DNA of 53,325 nucleotides, from assembly GCA_903907075.1 (NCBI GenBank), contig CAIVMQ010000100.1, positions 1 through 53,325 on the forward strand, written 5' to 3'. This document shows positions 16,615 through 24,758 of this stretch, in pieces; the stretch's first letter is position 1, and each line of letters opens with the position of its first letter. The notes beneath the pieces were generated by a model. That model had not been told where the DNA came from, did not search any database, and worked only from the letters and a program-made list of their open reading frames with translations. This DNA is from an uncultured Bacteroidia bacterium (GTDB lineage Bacteria > Bacteroidota > Bacteroidia > Bacteroidales > Prolixibacteraceae). The position numbers were made by a program, and so were the translations under genes.

Positions 16615-16622
16615 CAAAGTTA
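16615..16622 (-). promoter_or_regulatory. candidate -7 box for the RsmI-like gene
   Basis: Minus strand TAACTTTG matches TAnnTTTG, 14 bp before the ATG. The leader would be only a few bases long, and no TTTG is seen at -33. Confidence 0.35.
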
Positions 16623-16685
16623 AAGAAAATACATTGTGAGAATTAATTTTTTGATGTATGTTTGATCACACACGAAATAAAGAAC

Positions 16686-17447
16686 ATGAGAGTAACCCTT
16701 TTGGGAACTGGAACCTCCCAGGGAGTTCCTGTTATAGCATGTAAATGTGATGTTTGCAAGTCTGTCGACTCAAGAGACAAACGGCTTAGAAGCGCCATTA
16801 TGCTCGAGGAGGGATTGACAAGAATAGTGGTTGATGTAGGTCCAGATTTCCGTCAGCAAATGTTGGTTCACGAAGTTGATAACTTAGATGCTATTTTATT
16901 AACCCATGAACATGCTGATCATATATTTGGTTTAGATGATATTCGCAGCTTTAACTGGATTCGTAAATCCCCAATGGATGTTTACTGTGAACCTCGTGTG
17001 CAAAATAATTTAAGATCTATCTTTAATTATGTATTCTCGACCAATAAGTATCCGGGGACACCTCAGATGGATTTGATTGATTTAGATAGTAATGCATTTG
17101 AAATTGGACCCTTTTCGATACTTCCTATTCGACTCTTTCATCATAAATTACCCGTTTATGGCTTTCGATTCGGAAAATTTGCCTATCTCACTGATTTTAA
17201 TATGATTGAACAGGAAGAGATCGATAAACTTCAGGGGATTGAAATACTAGTAATTTGTGCATTACGTAAGACTACTCATATCTCTCATCTAAATCTTTCA
17301 GAGGCTATTGCTCTTATTGAAAAAATTGCACCGCACAAAGCGTATTTAACACATATGAGTCATGAGATGGGAAAACATGAACATCTTTTGCACGAATTGC
17401 CTATGACTATTGAACCAGGATACGATGGTCTAGTATTGGAAATATAA
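16686..17447 (+). CDS. MBL-fold metal-dependent hydrolase, PhnP-like
   Basis: A TTG at 16662 is in frame, but the ATG at 16686 begins the first strand of the fold (MRVTLLGTGTSQGVPV) and is preferred, giving 253 residues. The zinc motif HEHADH is at residues 74-79; an early CKCDVCKS resembles the extra zinc-binding cysteines of PhnP. Later His residues occur in LFHHKLPVYGFRF and YLTHMSHEMG. PhnP cleaves cyclic phosphate esters, but most stand-alone members have no known substrate and there are no phosphonate genes nearby. Expected in the cytoplasm. Confidence 0.9.
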   Translation: MRVTLLGTGTSQGVPVIACKCDVCKSVDSRDKRLRSAIMLEEGLTRIVVDVGPDFRQQMLVHEVDNLDAILLTHEHADHIFGLDDIRSFNWIRKSPMDVYCEPRVQNNLRSIFNYVFSTNKYPGTPQMDLIDLDSNAFEIGPFSILPIRLFHHKLPVYGFRFGKFAYLTDFNMIEQEEIDKLQGIEILVICALRKTTHISHLNLSEAIALIEKIAPHKAYLTHMSHEMGKHEHLLHELPMTIEPGYDGLVLEI

Positions 17448-17485
17448 GTTATTGATATCAAATATTTTCAAAGGAAATAACAGCC

Positions 17486-18697
17486 TTAATTCTTTGTGAT
17501 TTTATTTACAATATTTTGAGTGTCAACAGCAATCATTAACTCTTCGTTTGTCGGAACAACCATAATCTTAACCTTAGCCCCGGCTTTACTGATTATTCGT
17601 TCTTCCATTTTTATACCTTTATTAAGATCTTGGTCCAGTTCAATACCTAAGAATTCAAGATCTTCACAAACACCATAACGTGTAGCATCAGAGTTTTCAC
17701 CAATTCCACCTGTAAATACAAGAAGATCCAGTCCGCCCATGGCAGCGGCATAACTGCCGATATATTTTTTTATTCGGTAATCAAACATCTTAAGGGCCAA
17801 AATTGCACGCTCATCACCTTTTTCGGCTGCATCACGAATCTCACGTGAGTCTGAAGAAATACCAGTAATTCCAAGTAATCCACTATGTTTGTTGAATAGG
17901 GTAGAGGCTGACTTTGTCCCTATTTTTTCCTTGTCCATAATATAGGCAACTGCTCCCATATCAATATCTCCTGAACGGGTTCCCATTATTAACCCTTCAA
18001 CAGGCGTAAAGCCCATTGAGGTATCGATTGATTGACCATTTTTTATCGCACATGCCGATGCTCCGTTTCCGAGGTGACAGGAGATTATTTTTGTTTTCAA
18101 CGGATCCAGTCCTAATATTTCACAAGCCCTATTTGAGACATATTTATGACTCGTTCCATGAAAACCATACCTTCGGATACCATATTTTTTATAAAGAGCA
18201 TAGGGAATTGCATACATAAATGCATGCTTCGGTATCGTGTGATGAAAAGCGGTATCAAATACAGCAACCTGAGGGACATCTGGAATTAACAACTGTAAAG
18301 CATAAATTCCCTTAAGGTTAGGTGGATTATGTAACGGGGCTAATTCAATAAATTTCAAGAGCGATTCCATAATATCATCAGTAATTAATACGCTTTCGCT
18401 AAATTTCTCACCTCCATGTACCACTCGGTGCCCTACTGCATTAATTTCATCAAGGGAACTGATGCAACCATGTTTAACACTTGATAAAACACCTAAAATA
18501 TATTCAATACCGATTTTATGATCTAGAATCTCACCTTCAAAAAGAACTTTCTGTCCCGTTTCTTTTTCATGTTTTAAAAATGATCCTTTCATTCCAATTT
18601 TTTCAACTACCCCCTTAGCCAGAATATGTTTATTATCTAGCGCGTAAAGCTGGTATTTAATGGAAGAACTTCCGCAATTGATTACTAATATTTTCAT
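17486..18697 (-). CDS. ackA: acetate kinase
   Basis: The enzyme makes ATP from acetyl phosphate and ADP as the last step of acetate formation. The frame extends eight codons further upstream (to 18721), but the ATG at 18697 opens the family's canonical MKILVINCGSSSIKYQLY and is preferred (403 residues). Other signatures are HRVVHGGEKF, VAVFDTAFHHTIP, YGFHGTSHKYV, SCHLGNGASACAI, DTSMGFTPVEGLIMGTRSGD and FTGGIGEN, so it looks fully active. On the same strand lie a hydroxyacyl-CoA dehydrogenase-like gene (75 bp upstream) and pta, so the Pta-AckA pathway is encoded in one block. Confidence 0.97.
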   Translation of the reverse strand: MKILVINCGSSSIKYQLYALDNKHILAKGVVEKIGMKGSFLKHEKETGQKVLFEGEILDHKIGIEYILGVLSSVKHGCISSLDEINAVGHRVVHGGEKFSESVLITDDIMESLLKFIELAPLHNPPNLKGIYALQLLIPDVPQVAVFDTAFHHTIPKHAFMYAIPYALYKKYGIRRYGFHGTSHKYVSNRACEILGLDPLKTKIISCHLGNGASACAIKNGQSIDTSMGFTPVEGLIMGTRSGDIDMGAVAYIMDKEKIGTKSASTLFNKHSGLLGITGISSDSREIRDAAEKGDERAILALKMFDYRIKKYIGSYAAAMGGLDLLVFTGGIGENSDATRYGVCEDLEFLGIELDQDLNKGIKMEERIISKAGAKVKIMVVPTNEELMIAVDTQNIVNKITKN

Positions 18698-18772
18698 TGG
18701 TTGGTGATTAAAGCTATTCAATTGATATAGGATAGAACTAAAAAATTAATAATCTTGTTGTTATTATTGCCT

Positions 18773-19750
18773 TTAACCTCGTGTTGCAACTATTGGTCCC
18801 GGTCCAATAATTTTACCGTTTTGATCGTAGGTGTAAAAGCCCGAACACACATGAACACCGAAACGACGAGCTCTGCATAATTTTTTAATTACCGGCGATG
18901 GCATATAACGTGGATCACCAAATTCAGAATAGAGATTCTCCATCCAGCGGTTTATTTTGTCAATTCCCAATATATCAGCTAATTCAAAGGGTCCAAAACG
19001 CATTCCAAAGCCAACTCTCCAGACCGTATCAATATCAACCATTGCACCAACACCCTCAAGTAAAACCTCGCATGCTTCATTTAATAGTGCGGTATAGAGA
19101 CGGATCGATATTAATCCTGCTGACTCTTCAACAGGAATAGCCTGTCGATTAACCATTTTGACAAATTTCAATACCTTATTGTAAACCATCTCAGTGGTAT
19201 ATAGTCCTTTAACAACTTCACAAACTCTTGCTTCAGGCGATTGAACAAAGAAATGAAGGCTTACGCACCGATCCCGAAATTTCAACTCAGATGATAGCTC
19301 TGTAATAATAATAGTTGTGGAATTTGTTGCGATTATGCAATCTGGTGCAACTACGGCTTCAATTTTTTTGAAGACCTCTTTTCTCTCGATGATCTTTCGT
19401 TCACTTGTCTCTGCCCGAATAGCCTCAATAACAAAATCACAATCATGAAGAACCTTATAGTCAAGACTCCCTTTGATTCGCGATAATATAAGTTTCTTCT
19501 CTCCTTGAGTCATTCCCCAATTATCGATTCGGCGATCTAATACTACACCTAACCGATTATAGGCATTTTGAATCCTCTCATCGGAAAGTTCAATAAAAAC
19601 TACCTCAATACCATTCGCACTTGCTATTCGTGCAATATTTTGACCGTCTTTCCCGCATCCTACAATTCCAATTTTGGAGAAAAGGGTACGCTGCTGATGC
19701 TTTTTACTTAACCCGAAATCTTCAATAGGTTCAATAAGTAGATCTTCCAT
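18773..19750 (-). CDS. 3-hydroxyacyl-CoA dehydrogenase-like protein with altered active site
   Basis: The 325-residue protein has a Rossmann NAD domain (KIGVVGCGKDGQ-type loop read as GIVGCGKDGQNIA near residue 30, with IEVVFIELSDERI) and the helical 3HCDH C-domain (GFGMRFGPFELADILGIDKI). It looks like 3-hydroxybutyryl-CoA dehydrogenases by length and layout. The usual active-site stretches are changed: NTSS reads NSTT, HFFNP reads HFFVQ, and the VNR motif with catalytic Asn reads SIR in AGLISIRLYTALLNEA. The catalytic His and following Glu remain. It may act on an unusual substrate or be a non-catalytic relative. It lies between pta and ackA on the same strand. Confidence 0.85.
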   Translation of the reverse strand: MEDLLIEPIEDFGLSKKHQQRTLFSKIGIVGCGKDGQNIARIASANGIEVVFIELSDERIQNAYNRLGVVLDRRIDNWGMTQGEKKLILSRIKGSLDYKVLHDCDFVIEAIRAETSERKIIERKEVFKKIEAVVAPDCIIATNSTTIIITELSSELKFRDRCVSLHFFVQSPEARVCEVVKGLYTTEMVYNKVLKFVKMVNRQAIPVEESAGLISIRLYTALLNEACEVLLEGVGAMVDIDTVWRVGFGMRFGPFELADILGIDKINRWMENLYSEFGDPRYMPSPVIKKLCRARRFGVHVCSGFYTYDQNGKIIGPGPIVATRG

Positions 19751-19900
19751 TATTAAAAAATAATTATGTCGTTTTATTCCCTAATACGCATTAATTAAAA
19801 GGCTATTCACACTTAAAGTATTGTCTTAAATGCTAAAAGTACAATACTATAAATTCGTATAAATAGAAAGACTTTTGCGATAAAAGCCTAAATCGAATCT

Positions 19901-20893
19901 TTAGATCGCTTGTGTTGCAGTTATTGCAACCATATTAACAATATCATTGACAGAACAGCCTCTGGATAAATCATTAATTGGAGCAGCCATTCCTTGAAGG
20001 ATAGGCCCAATTGCTTCAGCCCCTGCAAGCCGTTGGACTAACTTATAACCTATATTTGCAGATTCCAGGCCCGGGAATACAAGGATATTGGCTTTCCCTG
20101 CAACCTTACTCCCTGGTGCTTTCAATTGCCCAATCTCATCTACCAAAGCTGCATCAAGTTGAAGTTCGCCATCAATACATAATTCTGGTGCTAACTCCTG
20201 AACTATACGGGTGGCATTTATGACCTTATTCGCTAATGGATGTTGTGCACTCCCTTTTGTCGAAAAAGAAAGCATCGCAATTCGAGGCTCAATATTCGCA
20301 ATAGTCTTGGCTGTTTTAGCCGTAGCAATGGCAATTTCGGCCAATTGCTTTTCATCGGGATCTGGCATTACAGCGCAATCAGCCAGGACAAGTAGTCCGT
20401 TATCTCCTAGTGCTTTATTTTTGAAAATCATGAAAAAGACCCCTGATACAACACTGATTCCGGGGGATGTTTTAATATATTGAAGTGCTGGTCTAAGAAC
20501 ATCGCCTGTGGAATTAATCGCACCTGCAATTTCTCCATCTGCATCTCCGGCTTTTATCATAACTGGCCCAAAAACCAAGGGGTTATTTAAGCTGTCAATC
20601 GCTTGTTGATAAGTTAACCCTTTAGATTTCCGAATAAATACCATTAGTTTCGCGTAATGTTCTCTTCTTACATCTGATTCCGGATCTTTAATATCAGCTC
20701 CCACGATATTAATTCCGTTAGCTAATGCAATGGAATTAATTGTATCGGGATTTCCAAGTAGGATAATTTGTGCAAGATTTTCGCGGATAATGATTTCTGT
20801 GGCTTTAAGGGTGCGTAATTCGGTTCCTTCAGCTAAAACAATTCTCTTCTGAAGTTTACGCGCTTTCTCTTTGATTTGATTAATTAAATCCAT
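19901..20893 (-). CDS. pta: phosphate acetyltransferase
   Basis: The enzyme interconverts acetyl-CoA and acetyl phosphate. A GTG at 20920 is in frame but the ATG at 20893 (MDLINQIKEKARKLQKRIVL) gives the usual family start and 330 residues, the length of the short, single-domain Pta. Signatures are RIVLAEGTELRTL, GDADGEIAGAINSTGDVLRPA, VVSGVFFMIF, MPDPDEKQLAEIA, MLSFSTKGSA, DGELQLDAAL and KANILVFPGLESANIGYKLVQRL. It is the first gene of a minus-strand group that continues with the hydroxyacyl-CoA dehydrogenase-like gene and ackA, consistent with acetate production from acetyl-CoA. Confidence 0.97.
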   Translation of the reverse strand: MDLINQIKEKARKLQKRIVLAEGTELRTLKATEIIIRENLAQIILLGNPDTINSIALANGINIVGADIKDPESDVRREHYAKLMVFIRKSKGLTYQQAIDSLNNPLVFGPVMIKAGDADGEIAGAINSTGDVLRPALQYIKTSPGISVVSGVFFMIFKNKALGDNGLLVLADCAVMPDPDEKQLAEIAIATAKTAKTIANIEPRIAMLSFSTKGSAQHPLANKVINATRIVQELAPELCIDGELQLDAALVDEIGQLKAPGSKVAGKANILVFPGLESANIGYKLVQRLAGAEAIGPILQGMAAPINDLSRGCSVNDIVNMVAITATQAI

Positions 20894-20936
20894 GATTTGA
20901 ATCCTAATTCGTTTGATCACCTATTTCAAAGCCTAT

Positions 20937-20944
20937 ACAAAATT
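20937..20944 (-). promoter_or_regulatory. candidate -7 box for pta
   Basis: Minus strand TAATTTTG matches TAnnTTTG, 43 bp before the preferred pta start at 20893. It lies downstream of nothing else that could use it. The -33 region reads TTTT/TTTA, not TTTG. Confidence 0.4.
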
Positions 20945-21235
20945 ACAGATTATTACACTAAAACATCTTGAATACAGCGTATTTACTTTATTAAATGATT
21001 ATTACTTAATATTGACTTCCATATTCTTGAATTAATCTCAGTGCAGATAAAATAGTTGAGTAATAAGAATTTTTGAATTTGAATTTTTAATCTAATTCAA
21101 TCTATTGGGGTTAGAACTTCGAATATTCTTACCAAACAATAAAATAATCATAATTTAACTTCTAAAAATGGGTATAATAGCTTCTTTTTTATGATATTTG
21201 TAATTATAAACATACGAATCCATAATAAGTATTAT
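20945..21235. other. spacer between divergent pta and serA
   Basis: An AT-rich spacer (about 340 bp counting from the pta ATG). Apart from the pta -7 box I see no hairpin, repeat or coding frame in it. Confidence 0.5.
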
Positions 21236-22411
21236 ATGTATAAAATTCAGACGCTTAACAAAATTGATCAAGAAGGACTTCAGGTATTCCCTGCTGCCAA
21301 CTATGAAATTTCCGTTGATCAAAAAGATCCGGATGCTATTGTTTTGCGAAGTTTCAGTATGCACGAGATGGAAATTCCTCAATCTGTTAAAGCAATAGCT
21401 AGGGCAGGGGCTGGAGTTAACAATATTCCAATTGCTAAATGTACTGAAAAGGGGATCGTAGTTTTTAATACGCCTGGAGCGAATGCAAATGGAGTTAAAG
21501 AGTTAGTTATTGCGGGGCTTCTTCTAGCATCGAGGGATCTTCTCGGTGGAGCTCAATGGGCTAAAACTCTTATTAATGAGGGTGATAAAGTTCCTGCGCT
21601 TGTTGAAAAAGGAAAAGCAAATTTTGGAGGCAGTGAAATTAAAGGAAAGACTCTTGCTGTAATTGGTCTTGGAGCAATTGGGGTTTTGGTAGCTAATGCG
21701 GCTCAATCATTGGGTATGAATGTCATGGGTTATGATCCTTATATATCTGTTGATCATGCCTGGAATTTACATCATGACGTGATTCGCGCTTTTGGACTTG
21801 AATCGATGTTAGCCAAGGCCGATTTCGTTACCCTCCAAATACCTTTAATGGCAGAGACAACTGGGTTTATAAATGTCGATAAACTTAAAATGATGAAAAA
21901 TGGCGTTAAGATTCTAAATTTTGCAAGAGGCGAATTAGTTGTTGATGCCGCTATATTGGCAGCAATCCAATCAGGCAAAGTGGGGTCCTACTTTACGGAT
22001 TTTCCTAATTCAGAACTATTGAAAAGTGATAAGGTTGTTGCAATTCCTCACCTTGGCGCTTCTACCAATGAATCGGAGGTGAATTGTGCAATAATGGCAG
22101 CAGAACAAATTCGGAATTTCTTTGAAAATGGTAACATCAGAAACTCGGTCAACTTTCCGGCAGCTGAATTAGAACGTAATAATGGAGCACGTCTGCTAGT
22201 AACCAATAAAAATATACCCAATATTATCAGTCAAATCACAACTATTCTTGCACAAGCAGGTATAAACATTGATAATATGCTGAATAAAAATAAGGGAGAT
22301 ATTGCCTATAATATTATTGATGCGAGTAATGAATCTCTTTCTGAAGAGATTATCAACAAAGTTAAATCTGTTGAAGGTGTTTTTGTTGTGCGGACCATTC
22401 CTGCAAGATAA
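21236..22411 (+). CDS. serA: D-3-phosphoglycerate dehydrogenase
   Basis: The enzyme starts serine synthesis by oxidising 3-phosphoglycerate with NAD. The frame opens at 21191, but the ATG at 21236 (MYKIQTLNKIDQEGL) is preferred, giving 391 residues. Domains: substrate domain with VLRSFSMHEMEIP and ARAGAGVNNIPI, nucleotide domain with AVIGLGAIGVLVANAA and YDPYISVDHAW, catalytic region LNFARGELVVDAAI and IPHLGASTNESE (active-site His), and a C-terminal ACT-like domain from about residue 320 (NIPNIISQITTILAQAGINI) that may allow serine feedback. serC is not adjacent. A hairpin terminator follows at 22534. Confidence 0.93.
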   Translation: MYKIQTLNKIDQEGLQVFPAANYEISVDQKDPDAIVLRSFSMHEMEIPQSVKAIARAGAGVNNIPIAKCTEKGIVVFNTPGANANGVKELVIAGLLLASRDLLGGAQWAKTLINEGDKVPALVEKGKANFGGSEIKGKTLAVIGLGAIGVLVANAAQSLGMNVMGYDPYISVDHAWNLHHDVIRAFGLESMLAKADFVTLQIPLMAETTGFINVDKLKMMKNGVKILNFARGELVVDAAILAAIQSGKVGSYFTDFPNSELLKSDKVVAIPHLGASTNESEVNCAIMAAEQIRNFFENGNIRNSVNFPAAELERNNGARLLVTNKNIPNIISQITTILAQAGINIDNMLNKNKGDIAYNIIDASNESLSEEIINKVKSVEGVFVVRTIPAR

Positions 22412-22533
22412 GTGCTTTTAGCCTTTATAAACAACTATAATATTTTTAACTTTCTATCGTTAAATTATATAATCAAAATTCTAATCAGCATCTGTCTTTT
22501 TAAAGAATTGATTACTTTAAAGAATAAAATTAT

Positions 22534-22571
22534 GACCGGTTCTCTTCGCTGAAGAAACTGGTCGCCTTTTT
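22534..22571 (+). terminator. probable terminator after serA
   Basis: GACCGGTT pairs with AACTGGTC (one G-T) around a smaller CTTC/GAAG stem with a GCT loop, followed by CTTTTT. It ends 65 bp before tkt and so separates it from serA. Confidence 0.6.
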
Positions 22572-22635
22572 AAGAGATACTGACTAAAACTAACAGAAAA
22601 CGCAATTCGCTTTTATATATTTAAATACAATTAGC

Positions 22636-24663
22636 ATGGGTAATTCAGTAATTAACAGAGCTGCAGACAATATTCGTATTCTTTCTGCCGCCATGGTTGA
22701 AAAGGCAAACTCCGGACATCCTGGTGGAGCAATGGGTGGAGCCGATTTTGCCAATATTCTTTATACAGAATTTCTAAATTATGATCCGAGTGATATGACC
22801 TGGCCTTTTCGTGATCGGTTTTTCCTTGATCCAGGACATATGTCTCCAATGCTTTATTCTACTTTAACGCTTTGCGGTAAGTACTCTTTAGATGATCTAA
22901 AAAAATTTCGTCAATGGGGTTCAGTCACGCCAGGCCATCCTGAAGTTGATCCTGATCGGGGAGTGGAAAACACTTCTGGTCCTCTGGGACAGGGACATAG
23001 TATGGCTGTAGGAGCCGCTATTGCCGAACGTTTTTTAGTTGCACGATTTGGTGAATGGATGGCTCACAAGACCTATACTTTTATTTCTGACGGAGGAATA
23101 CAAGAGGAGATATCCCAAGGTGCAGGGCGTCTGGCAGGTTATTTGGGTTTAAATAACCTAATTATGTTTTATGACTCTAACGATATTCAACTCTCAACTA
23201 ATACTGATGCCGTTACCTCAGAAGATACTGAGATGAAATATCGGGCATGGGGTTGGAATGTTCTTACCATTGCAGGGAATGACCCGGATGCTATCCGCAA
23301 GGCAATTCGAAGTGCAATAGATGAGAAAGCTAAACCAACATTGATTATTGGTAAAACGATAATGGGTAAAGGTGCTGTAAAAGAAGATGGCTCAAATTTT
23401 GAAAGGCAATGTTCCACACACGGACAACCATTAACACATGCTGGGGCCTCCTTTAAGAAAACAATTGCAAATTTAGGTGGTGATCCTGAGAATCCATTTG
23501 TTATTTTTCCTGATGTTGCAGAACTTTATGCAAAACGGATTGAGGCATTAAAAGAATGGGCTAATAAAAAGAATGACGAAGAAGATGCTTGGTCTGCAAT
23601 AAATCCAGAGCTCTCTGCAAAACTTGAGAAGTTCCTATCTGGTGAGATTCCAGATTTTGATTACGATAAGATTGTTCAGAAAGCAGGAGCTGCAACACGT
23701 AATGCCTCTGCAACAGTGCTCGCCGCATTCGCAAAGGAGATTGAGAATATGATTGTCTCTTCAGCCGATTTGTCAAATTCGGATAAGACCGATGGTTTCC
23801 TCAATAATACCAAGGCATTTAAAAATGGTGATTTCTCTGGAGCATTCTTGCAAGCAGGAGTTTGTGAGCTAACTATGGCTTCAGTAATGAATGGTATTGC
23901 CCTTCATGGAGGGATCATAGCTGCATGCGGGACATTTTTTGTTTTCTCTGATTACATGAAGCCGGCCTTACGTATGGCTGCGTTGATGGAGCTTCCTGTA
24001 AAGTATATCTGGACTCACGATGCCTTTAGGGTAGGAGAGGACGGGCCAACGCATCAGCCGGTAGAGCATGAGGCGCAACTGCGTTTAATGGAGCATCTGA
24101 AAAACCACCATGGAGAAAACTCAACTTTGGTATTACGCCCGGCTGACGCGAATGAAACTACTGTTGCATGGCAATTGGCTATTGAAAATATAAGTACACC
24201 AACAGCACTTATCTTTTCACGACAAAATATTAAAGATCTTCCATCAGTATCCAATCGTTATGAGGAGGCTAAACAAGCTGCCAGGGGTGCATACACTGTC
24301 GAGCAGTGTGAAAATCCAGCGGTTATTCTTGTGGCATCAGGATCTGAAGTAGCTTCTCTTATTGAAGGAGCAGCATTACTTCGGCAACGTGATGGACTAA
24401 AAGTTCGGGTGGTCTCTGCACCTTCAGAAGGACTGTTTAGAAATCAGGATAAAGGATATCAGGAGAGTGTTTTACCGGTAGCTATTCCAAAATTTGGACT
24501 TACAGCCGGACTTCCTATAACTCTTCGCGGACTTGTTGGTGATTCAGGTGCAGTATGGGGGCTCAGTTCATTTGGATTCTCTGCTCCATACGATGTCCTA
24601 GATCAGCAACTTGGGTTTACTTCCGAGAATATTTATCAGCAGGTTAAAGCATTACTCGCATAG
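22636..24663 (+). CDS. tkt: transketolase
   Basis: The 675-residue enzyme moves two-carbon ketol units in the pentose phosphate pathway using thiamine diphosphate. It has normal full length and family signatures: KANSGHPGGAMGGADFANIL, DPGHMSPMLYSTL, GHPEVD, GPLGQGHSMAVGAAIAER, the cofactor motif beginning with SDGGIQEE and ending YDSNDIQLS, FERQCSTHGQPLTHAG, and the pyrimidine-domain HDAFRVGEDGPTHQPVEHEA. It is transcribed alone, between the serA hairpin and a very strong terminator. The product should be cytoplasmic and active. Confidence 0.97.
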   Translation: MGNSVINRAADNIRILSAAMVEKANSGHPGGAMGGADFANILYTEFLNYDPSDMTWPFRDRFFLDPGHMSPMLYSTLTLCGKYSLDDLKKFRQWGSVTPGHPEVDPDRGVENTSGPLGQGHSMAVGAAIAERFLVARFGEWMAHKTYTFISDGGIQEEISQGAGRLAGYLGLNNLIMFYDSNDIQLSTNTDAVTSEDTEMKYRAWGWNVLTIAGNDPDAIRKAIRSAIDEKAKPTLIIGKTIMGKGAVKEDGSNFERQCSTHGQPLTHAGASFKKTIANLGGDPENPFVIFPDVAELYAKRIEALKEWANKKNDEEDAWSAINPELSAKLEKFLSGEIPDFDYDKIVQKAGAATRNASATVLAAFAKEIENMIVSSADLSNSDKTDGFLNNTKAFKNGDFSGAFLQAGVCELTMASVMNGIALHGGIIAACGTFFVFSDYMKPALRMAALMELPVKYIWTHDAFRVGEDGPTHQPVEHEAQLRLMEHLKNHHGENSTLVLRPADANETTVAWQLAIENISTPTALIFSRQNIKDLPSVSNRYEEAKQAARGAYTVEQCENPAVILVASGSEVASLIEGAALLRQRDGLKVRVVSAPSEGLFRNQDKGYQESVLPVAIPKFGLTAGLPITLRGLVGDSGAVWGLSSFGFSAPYDVLDQQLGFTSENIYQQVKALLA

Positions 24664-24676
24664 ATTTAATGACTGT

Positions 24677-24726
24677 AACTAAGCATAAAAAAGGGCGCCA
24701 TCAGGTGCCCTTTTTTATGCTTAGTT
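24677..24726. terminator. strong bidirectional terminator between tkt and the cytochrome gene
   Basis: A 23-bp stem (24677-24699 with 24704-24726, one G-T type mismatch) with the 4-nt loop ATCA and GGGCGCC/GGTGCCC at the top has A-rich and T-rich arms, so a U-tract is made in either direction. It serves tkt and the converging minus-strand cluster. Confidence 0.9.
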
Positions 24727-24758
24727 GAAGAGTATTACAGTGCAGTAAAAAACAACTT

